A DNA stretch of 64,000 nt, from assembly GCA_044867785.1 (NCBI GenBank), contig JBIOVM010000098.1, positions 1 through 64,000 of the forward strand, written 5' to 3'. Source of the DNA: DASRDR01 sp044867785. Its GTDB lineage: Bacteria; Methylomirabilota; Methylomirabilia; Rokubacteriales; DASRDR01. The position numbers and the translations under genes were made by a program. How positions within the stretch are numbered: the stretch's first letter is position 1; the number at the start of each line of letters is the position of its first letter. Below, piece by piece: positions 17,095 through 24,625 of this stretch. The notes beneath the pieces were generated by a model. The model was not told where the DNA came from, did not search any database, and saw only the letters and a program-made list of their open reading frames with translations.

Positions 17095-17592
17095 TCAGGG
17101 CCGCCGGCGGTCGGGTGACGCGGCCGGGATGGTGCGCCCGCCGCGCCGCCGCCGCCGTCCGCGGCGCGCCGCTCCGCCGGGTCGGTCGCGCCGGGTCCTC
17201 GGGCGCGCGGGCCACTCGCCCCGCTCCTCGAGGACGCGGCGCAGCACGGCCAGCCCCTCGGCCACGACCGGCATGCCGCCGTAGGTCACCTGCTGGAAGA
17301 TCGCCTCGGCGACTTCCCGCCGCGTCGCGCCGACGTTGAGGGCGGCATGCACGTGAGCGTAGAGCTCGTTCGACCGCGCCAACACCGTCAAGGCGGCGAC
17401 CGCACAGAGCTCGCGCTGCCGCTGGGAGAGCACCGTGCGGCTGTAGAGCCGCCCGGCGAAGAAGACGCTCAGCTCGCGCGCCAGCGCCGGGTCCAGTGTC
17501 CTCCACGTGTCGTAGCCCACGCCGCCGCGGACCGTCCGGAAGAGACGGCGCGCGGTGCGGCGGGCCTTCTCCATCAGCGCGCGATCCGGCAT
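17095..17592 (-). CDS. Carboxymuconolactone decarboxylase family protein
   Basis: A 165-residue CMD-family protein. The helical core with LSQRQRELCAVAALTVLARS, ELYAHVHAALNVGATRREVAEAIFQ and QVTYGGMPVVAEG matches 4-carboxymuconolactone decarboxylase-like proteins. The AhpD-type CxxC is absent, so peroxidase activity is unlikely. About 45 C-terminal residues are a basic, Arg/Pro-rich low-complexity tail not found in normal 120-130 residue members; a frameshift near the end could explain it. A GGAGGAAGGA ribosome-binding site precedes the ATG. It follows the Bcr/CflA gene by 40 bases. Confidence 0.82.
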   Translation of the reverse strand: MPDRALMEKARRTARRLFRTVRGGVGYDTWRTLDPALARELSVFFAGRLYSRTVLSQRQRELCAVAALTVLARSNELYAHVHAALNVGATRREVAEAIFQQVTYGGMPVVAEGLAVLRRVLEERGEWPARPRTRRDRPGGAARRGRRRRRGGRTIPAASPDRRRP

Positions 17593-17604
17593 GTCCTTCC
17601 TCCT

Positions 17605-17617
17605 GGGCCGGAGGCCC
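17605..17617 (-). other. Short GC hairpin between MFS and CMD genes
   Basis: GGGCC-GGA-GGCCC, a perfect 5-base stem and 3-base loop, lies between the MFS stop and the CMD ribosome-binding site. It could modulate downstream expression. There is no U-tract, so a true terminator is unlikely. Confidence 0.25.
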
Positions 17618-17631
17618 GATCCAGGTCCAAG

Positions 17632-18909
17632 CTAGCGGGCGCGGCTCCCACCGCGCAGGCGGGTGGCTCCCGCCGCCGCCACCCCCGCGGCCGCGACGGC
17701 CACGGCCATCGGCACCGGCGTGCCGTCGTAGAAGCGGCCGATCAGGATTCCGTAGCCGGCGGCGGCGGTCAGCTGCAGGAATCCGAGCACTGCCGAGGCC
17801 AGGCCCGCGGTCCGCGGGAACGGCCCGATGGCGCCCGCCACGGCGGTTGGGAGCACGACCCCGACGCCGACGGCGAAGGCGTACATCGGCCCGATGACTG
17901 CGGGCACCGTCCAGATGCGAGCCCACGCCAGGCCCGCCATCAGGCCGCCCGCCGCCGCGCCGAGGCAGGTTGCCGCGCGGATCAGACCGTCGATGCCCAC
18001 GCGGGGGACGAACCGGGCGGCCAGGAAGCTGCCGGTCATGATGCCGAACGCCACCAGCCCGAAACAGAGCCCGTAGACATCCGGCGTGACGCCGAGCACC
18101 TCGATCAGGACGAACGACGAGCCCGAGATGAACGCGAACTGCCCTCCGAACATGAGCGCGACGACCAGGGTGTACCCGAGGAAGCCGCGGTCGGTGAGCA
18201 GCTCCGCGGTGCTCGTCGCGAGGCGTCCACGATCGCGCTGTCGGTTCGTCTCCGGGACGAGCAGCGCCGCGACGCCTAGAAACACCGCGCCGCACGCCGC
18301 CAGGACGAGGTACACGGCCCGCCAGCCGAAGGCGACGTGCACCAGGCCCCCGACGATCGGCGCCAGGATCGGCGTGAGCGCCATGGCGGTGCCCATGTAG
18401 CCGAGGATGCGCGCGGCCTCCGAAGGCTCGTAGAGGTCGCGTACCACCGCGCGTCCGACGACCGGGCCGCTCCCGGCGCCGAGCGCCTGCAGAAGCCGGC
18501 CGGCCACGAGCAGCCGCGCCGTCGGGGCGGCCCAGCAGGCGAGGCCTCCGAGGGCGTAGACGGCGAGGCCGCCCAAGAGCACGCGGCGCCGACCGACTCG
18601 ATCGGAGAGCGGGCCGTGGACGAGTTGCGCCAGCGCGAACGTGGCGAGGAACAGCGTGACCGTGAGCTGCATGCTCTCGGGTCGGGCGCCCAGGTCGTCG
18701 GCAGCGGCCGGCAGCGACGGCAACGCCATGTCGATGGACAGCGAGCCGATCGCCACCACGGCCGTGAGCAGGACGGCGACCGGGCCCCGCAGGCGATCGG
18801 CGGCTCCCGCCGAGCCGGCGGGCGGACGGTCGGGGCAAGCCGTGAACCGGGTCCCTACGGCTCCGTCACGAGCCGCGAAAACGTCGCCGCGTCGATGTTC
18901 GTGCCGCAC
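17632..18909 (-). CDS. Bcr/CflA-family MFS drug efflux transporter
   Basis: A DHA1-type transporter of about 400-425 residues with twelve helices. SIDMALPSLPAAADDLGARP at helix 1, HGPLSDRVGRRRVLLGG at the 2-3 loop, and GRAVVRDLYEPSEAARILGYMGTAM after helix 4 are diagnostic of Bcr/CflA. The start is uncertain. No ATG precedes helix 1; the only in-frame conventional candidate is GTG 18909, which overlaps the dehydratase gene by 55 bases and gives about 45 extra residues. A shorter form from a rare codon such as CTG near 18797 is possible. It probably exports a toxic compound linked to the upstream enzymes. Confidence 0.83.
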   Translation of the reverse strand: MRHEHRRGDVFAARDGAVGTRFTACPDRPPAGSAGAADRLRGPVAVLLTAVVAIGSLSIDMALPSLPAAADDLGARPESMQLTVTLFLATFALAQLVHGPLSDRVGRRRVLLGGLAVYALGGLACWAAPTARLLVAGRLLQALGAGSGPVVGRAVVRDLYEPSEAARILGYMGTAMALTPILAPIVGGLVHVAFGWRAVYLVLAACGAVFLGVAALLVPETNRQRDRGRLATSTAELLTDRGFLGYTLVVALMFGGQFAFISGSSFVLIEVLGVTPDVYGLCFGLVAFGIMTGSFLAARFVPRVGIDGLIRAATCLGAAAGGLMAGLAWARIWTVPAVIGPMYAFAVGVGVVLPTAVAGAIGPFPRTAGLASAVLGFLQLTAAAGYGILIGRFYDGTPVPMAVAVAAAGVAAAGATRLRGGSRAR

Positions 18910-19841
18910 ACGATCACGCCGACCCGGCGGCCGCCCAGGCGCTCGCGAAGCGGCCCCAACAGGGCCGCGGTGGCCGCGGCTCCGGCCGGCTCGACGGCGA
19001 GCTTCACGCCGCGGAAGAGGAGCCCCATCGCGCGCCGCAGCGCGTCGTCCTGCACCAGGACCAGGTCGTCGAGCGCCCGCCGGCACAGCTCGAAGCTGTA
19101 GGCCGCGGCATGCGGCGCGCCCAGGCTGTCGGCGATGGTCCGGACCGCGTCGATCGCCTCGGGCTTGCCGGCGGCGAGACTCCGCCGCATCGAGTCCGCG
19201 CCGGTGGGCTCCACGCCGAAGACCTGACAGTGGGGCAGGGCGAGCTTGACCGCCGTCGCCACACCGGCGCACAGCCCGCCGCCGCCGATCGGCACGATCA
19301 CGGCCTCGAGATCCGGCGCCTGCTCGCAGAGCTCGAGGCCGAGCGTGGCGGTGCCGAGGGCGGTGCGCGGTCCCTCGAACGGGTGGACGAAGGTGCGCCC
19401 TTCGGCGGCCTCGATCTCCCGCACCCGCTCGAACGCCCGGTGCACGTCTTCGACCAGGTCGACCTCGGCGCCCCACCACCGGCAGGCGGCCACGCGGGCC
19501 GGGTTGGCGGAGCGCGGCATCACGACCTTGGCAGTCGTGCCGAGCACCCGTGCGGCGTATCCCACCGCGATGGCGTGGTTACCCGCGCTGACGGCCGTCA
19601 CGCCGCGGGCGAGGGCGGCGCGGTCGAGCGCCAGCATCACCGTCAGCGCGCCTCGCGGCTTGAAGGTCCCCGTGTGCTGGAAGAGCTCCAGCTTCAGGAC
19701 GACCTCGGTCTTGGGGTCCAGGTGGTCGGTGATCTCGCGCCCGCGCCAGCGCCAGACCGGCGTCTCGACCACCAGGTCCCCGAGCCGCTCTCGGGCCGCG
19801 CGAATCTCCGAGAGCGTGGGGGCGGACACGTCCTGTCCCAT
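18855..19841 (-). CDS. PLP-dependent threonine/serine dehydratase-like enzyme
   Basis: A 328-residue fold-type II PLP enzyme. HTGTFKPRGA carries the PLP lysine (K61), AGNHAIAVGYAARVLG is the Asn-containing substrate loop, and PIGGGGLCAG binds the phosphate. It is catabolic in style, lacking the C-terminal ACT domain of IlvA, and is similar to TdcB or serine racemase-type proteins. Its ATG overlaps the DUF1989 stop by one base (TGATG). Coupling to DUF1989 suggests deamination or elimination on an unusual amino acid. The substrate is not settled by sequence. Confidence 0.88.
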   Translation of the reverse strand: MGQDVSAPTLSEIRAARERLGDLVVETPVWRWRGREITDHLDPKTEVVLKLELFQHTGTFKPRGALTVMLALDRAALARGVTAVSAGNHAIAVGYAARVLGTTAKVVMPRSANPARVAACRWWGAEVDLVEDVHRAFERVREIEAAEGRTFVHPFEGPRTALGTATLGLELCEQAPDLEAVIVPIGGGGLCAGVATAVKLALPHCQVFGVEPTGADSMRRSLAAGKPEAIDAVRTIADSLGAPHAAAYSFELCRRALDDLVLVQDDALRRAMGLLFRGVKLAVEPAGAAATAALLGPLRERLGGRRVGVIVCGTNIDAATFSRLVTEP

Positions 19842-20683
19842 CAGGCCGGGCGCTCCGAGGGGGCCGGGAGCGGCATCCCGTGATTGCCCCGGTAGCTCGC
19901 CGGCTCGGGCGAGCGCCATCCGGCGAGCAGCCCGGCCGCCGGCTGCCAGACCTCGACGCCGAGGGGCCGGCACACCTCGATCGGGTCGCGCGCGTCCGGG
20001 CCCCACAGCGGGATGGAGAGGTCGCCGCCGGGGCACGTCGAGATCGCGCAGAGGAGGTCGATCTCGGCGAAGATCTCGAAGAAGTCGCCCTTCCGCGCGG
20101 GGCTCGCCTTCATGAAGTAGCGGTCGTCCTGGAGCCCGGTCACCTGGAAGATGTTGAGGACGTCGTGCACGTCGAGCTCGGTCAGTCGCCACGGCGCGAT
20201 CGCCCGCACCAGGTTCGAGTGACAGCAGAAGTCGAATTCTTCCCCGGTGAGGAGCTTGGTGACGTACGGGTCACAGCGCGTGCCGAGGAGGTCGTGGCAG
20301 CGCCCGCCGTCGGCGTCGATCCCGTACCGAAGCGTGTCGTTCGTGATGGTCGCCATCGGACGCAGGTACGGGAGGGTCGACCACAGCCGGTCGCCGGTCG
20401 TGACGTGAGCGCGGTGGAGCTGCTTCGTCCGGGAGGCCCAGAAGCGCTCGCGCGGGTTGTGGAGGTGCCAGGCGTTGAAGTCGGCCACCTGCGGGCCCTC
20501 GACGGTCACGATGCGGCAGAGCTGCCCGGCTCGGACCGGCCACGCGCGCCCCGATCGGATCGGCACGACGAAGCGCTCGACGAGGGTGCGCGCCGTGTCC
20601 TGCGCGAGGCGGTCATAGAAGGCGCGGTCCACCGCCAGGGGCCCGTCCGGCGTCGAGGGCAGGTACGTCCACGGCCGTGACAT
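19841..20683 (-). CDS. DUF1989 / urea carboxylase-associated family protein
   Basis: A 280-residue DUF1989 protein. RAGQLCRIVTVEGPQVADFN is the conserved opening, followed by RERFWASRTKQLHRAHVTTG, DLLGTRCDPY, CCHSNLV and a late GDFFEIFAEIDLLCAIS. The family occurs next to urea/guanidine carboxylase or amino acid genes and probably binds a metal or amino-acid-like ligand. Its biochemical role here is unknown. It starts 16 bases after the cupin stop. A TAGAGT box ten bases before its ATG could be an internal promoter. Confidence 0.85.
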   Translation of the reverse strand: MSRPWTYLPSTPDGPLAVDRAFYDRLAQDTARTLVERFVVPIRSGRAWPVRAGQLCRIVTVEGPQVADFNAWHLHNPRERFWASRTKQLHRAHVTTGDRLWSTLPYLRPMATITNDTLRYGIDADGGRCHDLLGTRCDPYVTKLLTGEEFDFCCHSNLVRAIAPWRLTELDVHDVLNIFQVTGLQDDRYFMKASPARKGDFFEIFAEIDLLCAISTCPGGDLSIPLWGPDARDPIEVCRPLGVEVWQPAAGLLAGWRSPEPASYRGNHGMPLPAPSERPA

Positions 20684-20699
20684 CGTCGTCCGGACTCTA

Positions 20700-21680
20700 T
20701 CAGGCGAAGCGCCAGCCGTCGAGCGTGGCCGGCCTGTCCGGCCGAATCCGCCGGGGGAGATCGCGGCTGCCGAGGATCCCCGCGTCGACGAGCGGCGAGA
20801 GTCCCTCGCGACGGGCGCGCGCCCGCGACAACCGCGGCATGAGACCGAGGCCGGCCACGCGCGTGGGCACCTGGGTCCACAAGAACGTGGGGCTGGCGGG
20901 CGGAATCGGCTCCGCGAAGCCCGACGCGACGTCCCATCGAAGGAGTCCCGCACCACGCCGTTCGCCGGCGGTCCGGCGCGCCTGGCCCCACGTGAGCGTG
21001 ACGGCCAGCGAGCGGCGCCGGCAGACCACCGCATGCGGCGTGCGCGCCGGCAAGTGGAACAGGCTTCCCGGCACGAGGTCGAACGTGCGCCACCCCGCGC
21101 GCGGGCCGCCCTGGGCCAGTCGGTCGTCGAGGTCCTCCGGAGTGCCGCGCGGCACTCGGGGGCCGACCGTGACCGTGCGGCGGCCCTCGAGCTGGAGCCA
21201 GAAGGCGTCGACCTCGCCGTCGTGGTGGAGCCCCATCCCCGGCCGTCCCGTGCCGTCCACGACGAACAAGAAGGAGGACTCGTCGCGGTCCGGCCCGAAG
21301 AAGGCGACGCGAAGCGCCACCATGAGCCGCATGAGGCGCGGCAGGACCTGATGCACCTGCGGAAGGTAGACGGTGACCCCGGTCGCGAGCGCCGCCGCCA
21401 GGCGTCGCGGGTTCCCGGACCGGTCGACCTCGCGCTCGGCGACCACCTGGAACGGGAGCCCTTCGCCCGCCATTGCGACGCACTCGGCGAAGCCGGGCAC
21501 GACGGCGCGCCACGCGCGGTCCCGCGGCGGCAGCACGATCGGCGCCCGACCGAGGCTCCCCCTCCGGAACCGCCGGACTCCGCGGTCGCCGGGGAACCAG
21601 GTCGCCAGCGGCGAGACGCGATGGGCGCGCGCCCGCGGGCGCGGCGGGGGGCGTGGCGGAACCGATCGCGTCGGCGCCAT
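20700..21680 (-). CDS. JmjC/cupin_4-like 2-oxoglutarate oxygenase candidate
   Basis: A 326-residue cupin-like protein. GMGLHHDGEVDAFWLQLEGRR carries an H-x-D iron motif in the setting typical of JmjC/cupin_4 hydroxylases (H-x-D then W-x-x-Q-x-x-G-x-K/R). FHLPARTPHAVV supplies a plausible distal His. The N-terminal SPLATWFPGDRGVRRFRRGS also resembles this group. It may hydroxylate a small molecule or a protein side chain. It begins the cupin-DUF1989-dehydratase-Bcr/CflA-CMD operon, which hints at modification of a small amino-acid-derived substrate. ATG 21680 is preferred because a promoter ends eight bases before it. Confidence 0.68.
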   Translation of the reverse strand: MAPTRSVPPRPPPRPRARAHRVSPLATWFPGDRGVRRFRRGSLGRAPIVLPPRDRAWRAVVPGFAECVAMAGEGLPFQVVAEREVDRSGNPRRLAAALATGVTVYLPQVHQVLPRLMRLMVALRVAFFGPDRDESSFLFVVDGTGRPGMGLHHDGEVDAFWLQLEGRRTVTVGPRVPRGTPEDLDDRLAQGGPRAGWRTFDLVPGSLFHLPARTPHAVVCRRRSLAVTLTWGQARRTAGERRGAGLLRWDVASGFAEPIPPASPTFLWTQVPTRVAGLGLMPRLSRARARREGLSPLVDAGILGSRDLPRRIRPDRPATLDGWRFA

Positions 21681-21688
21681 GATCGCGG

Positions 21689-21717
21689 AGGATAGGCGAG
21701 GGGCCGGGCGAAGACAA
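21689..21717 (-). promoter_or_regulatory. Promoter of cupin-DUF1989 operon
   Basis: TTGTCT (21717-21712), a 17-base spacer and TATCCT (21694-21689) end eight bases before the ATG at 21680. Predicted transcript start lies almost at the start codon. Confidence 0.5.
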
Positions 21718-21848
21718 CCGGCGCCGCTCGGGCGACGCGCCCCGCCGGCGGGAGTGGACGCCGGCCGGCCGGCGCGGTAGAGAAGAAGCGCCACGCCGCC
21801 GACGGTCCGGCGGCTTCCCCGTCACCCGATCGCATCGCGGAGGCGCGC

Positions 21849-22370
21849 ATGAACGTCGAAGCCAAGCTGGCGAGCCTGGGATTCCCGCTGCCCGACCTCG
21901 AGGCCGAGTACCGGCGGAACACGTCCGGCGCGCACTTCGTGTCGCATCGGGCGGTGGGGTCCCTCCTCTACCTGTCCGGGACGGTGCCGATCCGGGACGG
22001 AGCGGCCTACCTTCCCGGCCTTGTCGGCCGCGATCTCACCGTGGCCCAGGGATACGAGGCCGCGCGCTGGGCCCTGATTCCCACGCTCACGGCGGTGCGC
22101 TACGCCCTCGGTGACCTGGACCGCGTGGAGGCCGCCATCCAGATGATCGGCTACGTGAACTCGGCCCCGGGGTTCGCGGACCAGCCCCGGGTGATCAACG
22201 GGGCAGCAGACCTTCTCGTCGAGCTCTACGGCGAGCGTGGGAAGCCCACCCGGGCGGCGATCGGCTGCCAGGGTCTGGCGCTCAACTCGTCGGTCGAGAT
22301 CGTTCTTACCGTGCAGTTCTCCGGCGCGGAGGCGCGGCCTCCGCTGGCGCGTGATCGCTGGCAGCAGTGA
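21849..22370 (+). CDS. RidA/YjgF-family protein
   Basis: A 173-residue Rid-superfamily protein. LLYLSGTVPIRDG, the central SAPGFADQPRVINGAADLLVEL and late RAAIGCQGLALNSSVEI match the YjgF/chorismate-mutase-like branch that is longer than housekeeping RidA. RidA itself hydrolyses reactive enamine/imine products of PLP dehydratases using a conserved Arg; the GCQGLALNS variant belongs to less characterised members. It is divergent from the cupin operon that includes a PLP dehydratase, so a shared pathway is plausible but unproven. Confidence 0.86.
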   Translation: MNVEAKLASLGFPLPDLEAEYRRNTSGAHFVSHRAVGSLLYLSGTVPIRDGAAYLPGLVGRDLTVAQGYEAARWALIPTLTAVRYALGDLDRVEAAIQMIGYVNSAPGFADQPRVINGAADLLVELYGERGKPTRAAIGCQGLALNSSVEIVLTVQFSGAEARPPLARDRWQQ

Positions 22371-22377
22371 CAGCGGG

Positions 22378-22383
22378 TATAAT
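22378..22383 (+). promoter_or_regulatory. Consensus -10 box before DUF502 gene
   Basis: A perfect TATAAT. GGGAGG follows, then GTG at 22409, so the transcript would carry a short leader with a Shine-Dalgarno. No clear -35 at normal spacing. Confidence 0.5.
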
Positions 22384-22408
22384 GCCTCCGTTCGACGGGA
22401 GGCGGCGC

Positions 22409-23041
22409 GTGCAGGGGCGGATCCGATCGTGGTTCAAGGTGCGGTTCTTCACCGGCTTCTTCGTCACCTTGCCGGTGGTCCTGACCGCCTGGGTCTTCTG
22501 GCTCTTCTACGCCTCGGTCGACAACTTCATGGCGCCTCTCTACGAGCAGTTCCTCGGGCGCCACCTGCCCGGCCTGGGATTCCTGACCGCGGTCCTCCTC
22601 ATCCTCCTGATCGGCGTGTTCGCCACCAACGTCGTGGGGCGTCGCGTCCTGCAGTGGGCCGAGCGCCTGATCCTCTACGTTCCGCTCGTGCGCCGGGTCT
22701 ACCCGACGGTGAAGGACTTCGTCGACGCGTTCTCGCCGAACCGGCGCTCCGGGTTCCGGGAGTTCGTCGTCATCGAGCACCCGCGCGAAGGGGTGTACGC
22801 GTACGGATTCCTCACCGGGGACGTGATCGTCGAGGGCGCCAAGCCCGAGGCGTTCGTGTCCGTGTACGTGCCGACGAACCACTTGTACCTGGGCGACGTC
22901 GTCCTCGTCCCGCGGGGCGCGGTCGTGGCGACGGGCCTCTCCATCGAGGACGGGATTCGCATCATCCTGTCGGCGGGCACGGCAGCGCCCCCGCGGCTTC
23001 CGCATGGGAGCGCGGGCGAGCTGGGGGCAGCCGCCAAGTGA
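22409..23041 (+). CDS. DUF502 family membrane protein
   Basis: A 210-residue inner-membrane protein with two N-terminal helices (about residues 15-37 and 60-82). RIRSWFKVRFFTGFFVTLPV, the following T-x-W segment, and YVPLVRRVYPTVKDFVDAF are DUF502 signatures. GYTGFYVPT-like segments appear here as VYVPTNHLYLGDVV. GTG 22409 is chosen because it follows GGGAGG and a TATAAT box; an earlier in-frame start would remove both signals. Function unknown. It is followed 22 bases later by the zinc-ribbon PCP_red gene. Confidence 0.85.
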   Translation: MQGRIRSWFKVRFFTGFFVTLPVVLTAWVFWLFYASVDNFMAPLYEQFLGRHLPGLGFLTAVLLILLIGVFATNVVGRRVLQWAERLILYVPLVRRVYPTVKDFVDAFSPNRRSGFREFVVIEHPREGVYAYGFLTGDVIVEGAKPEAFVSVYVPTNHLYLGDVVLVPRGAVVATGLSIEDGIRIILSAGTAAPPRLPHGSAGELGAAAK

Positions 23042-23063
23042 CGGATCCCAGGAGACGAGCGTC

Positions 23064-23591
23064 ATGAAGTTTCTCTGCATCGCCTGCGATCAAGCCATGC
23101 GGCTCGCCGGGACGGCGGGACCGAGCGCGGACTCGCTCACCGTCACCTTCAGCTGTCCGGGATGCGGGCATCGGATCGCCATGTTGACGAACCCCTGGGA
23201 GACGCAGCTGGTGCGGACGCTCGGGGTGAAAGTGGGCAGCGCCTCCGCCGAGGCGCCCGCGCCGTTCGCCTCGGTGCGCGCGGGCCTCGCTCGCCAGCGC
23301 GACGCGGCGCTCGAGGCCGGCCCCGCCGGATCCGATCGCGAGGCCGCCGCCCCGTCCGCCGCCACCGCGACCGAAGGGCCGGGCTGCCCCTTCGCCGCGA
23401 TGATCGGGAGCGCGGGGACGGACGCGGTGGCCGTCCCCTGGACGGCCGAGGCCGAGAGCCGGCTCGAGCGCATCCCGACCTTCATCCGCCCCATGGCCCG
23501 GCAGGCGATCGAGCGGTTCGCGCGCGAGCGCGGTCACACGGCGGTCGACGCCCAGGTGATGGATCAGGCGCGCGACTTCATGGGGATGTAA
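23064..23591 (+). CDS. Zinc-ribbon protein with PCP_red-type C-terminal domain
   Basis: A 175-residue protein. The N-terminus has a zinc-ribbon (CIACDQA and SCPGCGHR, two C-x-x-C pairs about 30 residues apart). A low-complexity Ala/Pro linker follows. The last 50 residues (WTAEAESRLERIPTFIRPMA to VMDQARDFM) match the PCP_red domain first seen at the end of light-independent protochlorophyllide reductase subunit B, where it is a small helical module. Here it stands alone with no chlorophyll genes nearby, so a photosynthetic role is not implied. A GGAGA ribosome-binding site precedes the ATG. The end overlaps the convergent gene by 14 bases. Confidence 0.84.
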   Translation: MKFLCIACDQAMRLAGTAGPSADSLTVTFSCPGCGHRIAMLTNPWETQLVRTLGVKVGSASAEAPAPFASVRAGLARQRDAALEAGPAGSDREAAAPSAATATEGPGCPFAAMIGSAGTDAVAVPWTAEAESRLERIPTFIRPMARQAIERFARERGHTAVDAQVMDQARDFMGM

Positions 23592-24492
23592 CCCCGACCG
23601 CCGCGGGCTCGCGGCGCGCCTCCTCCTCCGGAGGAAGCAGGCGGAACCCGTCGTCCAGCCAGGCCGGCGGGCGGTCGGCCAGCAGGATCTGCCGGAACGC
23701 GGCCAGCGTCGCATCCTGCGGCACCTCGGGGTGGCCCTCGATCGCGGCCCACATCTGCTCCGGCTCGTCGTACGCCCACCGGGAGACCCGCGCGACGGTG
23801 CCGAAGAATCGACGGACCTTCCGCTCCACGGCTCGCTCCACCACGGGCCGGGCCACGGCCGTCGCGAGCTGCGCGACCGCGCCCACGAGCGGCGTGTCCA
23901 GCCGGAGATGACCGCTCACGCTCACGTCGACCTGGGTCTCTCCCTCGGGGCTCGCCTCGTGGCGAAACTCGAGGAGCACGAGCATCTGGCCCTTCATCGT
24001 CGGCATCCCGCGCGCCTCGTACAACCCGTCGAGGTGGAAGAGGCGCCGCTCGTCGTCGGCGTAGAGGGTCCGGATGTGGCCCCGCGCGCCCCGGCGGTCG
24101 TCGCCCCAGTACCCATCCTCGTGCAGGGTCACCCGATACTGCCCGAGGCGCAGCGCGCGGGCGAGGGCCGCCGCGAAATGCGGATGGTCGACGAGGAAAC
24201 GAAACACGGGCTCCCGACTGCGCGCCCGGAGCCCGCTCACCCGGTGCGCGAAGACGCTCGTCCCGAGCACGGCCTCCGCGCGACTCCGGGCCGGCTCGTC
24301 CAGCCGGGCGAGGGGGACGCCCAGGGGCAGGGCGTCGAGGGTCACCCGCGGTACCGGCGCGTCGGGCGACGGCTCGACGCTTTCCGCGGCGATCGTCCGC
24401 GCGAGGCCGAGGATCAGCGCGGCCCCGAGCGCCAGCGTCACGCCGAGCCGGTGGGCGGGCCGCCGACCGCGCCCGCCCCGGATCGCAGGCAT
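23578..24492 (-). CDS. Secreted protein of unknown function
   Basis: A 304-residue protein with an N-terminal signal peptide (basic start, then LGVTLALGAALILGLARTIAA). The mature part is mixed alpha/beta with YRVTLHEDGYWGDD, LYADDERRLFHLDGLYEAR and QMLVLLEFRHEASPEGE. This arrangement resembles lipid- or polyketide-cyclase-like secreted domains, but I do not recognise the family. ATG 24492 is chosen over 24498 because GGAGGG then sits at a workable distance. The C-terminus overlaps the PCP_red gene by 14 bases on the opposite strand. It is divergent from dacA. Confidence 0.7.
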   Translation of the reverse strand: MPAIRGGRGRRPAHRLGVTLALGAALILGLARTIAAESVEPSPDAPVPRVTLDALPLGVPLARLDEPARSRAEAVLGTSVFAHRVSGLRARSREPVFRFLVDHPHFAAALARALRLGQYRVTLHEDGYWGDDRRGARGHIRTLYADDERRLFHLDGLYEARGMPTMKGQMLVLLEFRHEASPEGETQVDVSVSGHLRLDTPLVGAVAQLATAVARPVVERAVERKVRRFFGTVARVSRWAYDEPEQMWAAIEGHPEVPQDATLAAFRQILLADRPPAWLDDGFRLLPPEEEARREPAAVGVTSP

Positions 24493-24579
24493 GCCCATCC
24501 CTCCGGCGCCTACGGTACCACGGGGGGCAGGCGCGTCGGGACCGGCGCCATTTCGTGCCGACCTCCACGCCTCCGCTGC

Positions 24580-24585
24580 TACAAT
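24580..24585 (+). promoter_or_regulatory. -10 box before the dacA leader ORF
   Basis: TACAAT ending ten bases before the ATG of the nine-residue leader ORF at 24596. No strong -35; GTGCCG at 19 bases is weak. Confidence 0.5.
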
Positions 24586-24595
24586 GACGCCTCGT

Positions 24596-24625
24596 ATGAC
24601 TCCCCACGCCGAGGCCGCGCGGTGA
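24596..24625 (+). CDS. Nine-residue leader ORF coupled to dacA
   Basis: ATG to TGA encodes MTPHAEAAR. Its TGA overlaps the GTG start of the carboxypeptidase gene (GTGA), as in coupled genes elsewhere here. The TACAAT box ends ten bases before this ATG, so it would be the first start codon on the transcript. It may deliver ribosomes to the downstream GTG, which lacks a strong Shine-Dalgarno. It is very short, so chance cannot be excluded. Confidence 0.4.
   Translation: MTPHAEAAR

Noticed and set aside
23064..23591. Photosynthesis gene because of the PCP_red domain.
   Set aside because: The domain is fused to a zinc ribbon, the catalytic subunit is absent and no other chlorophyll gene is in the window.
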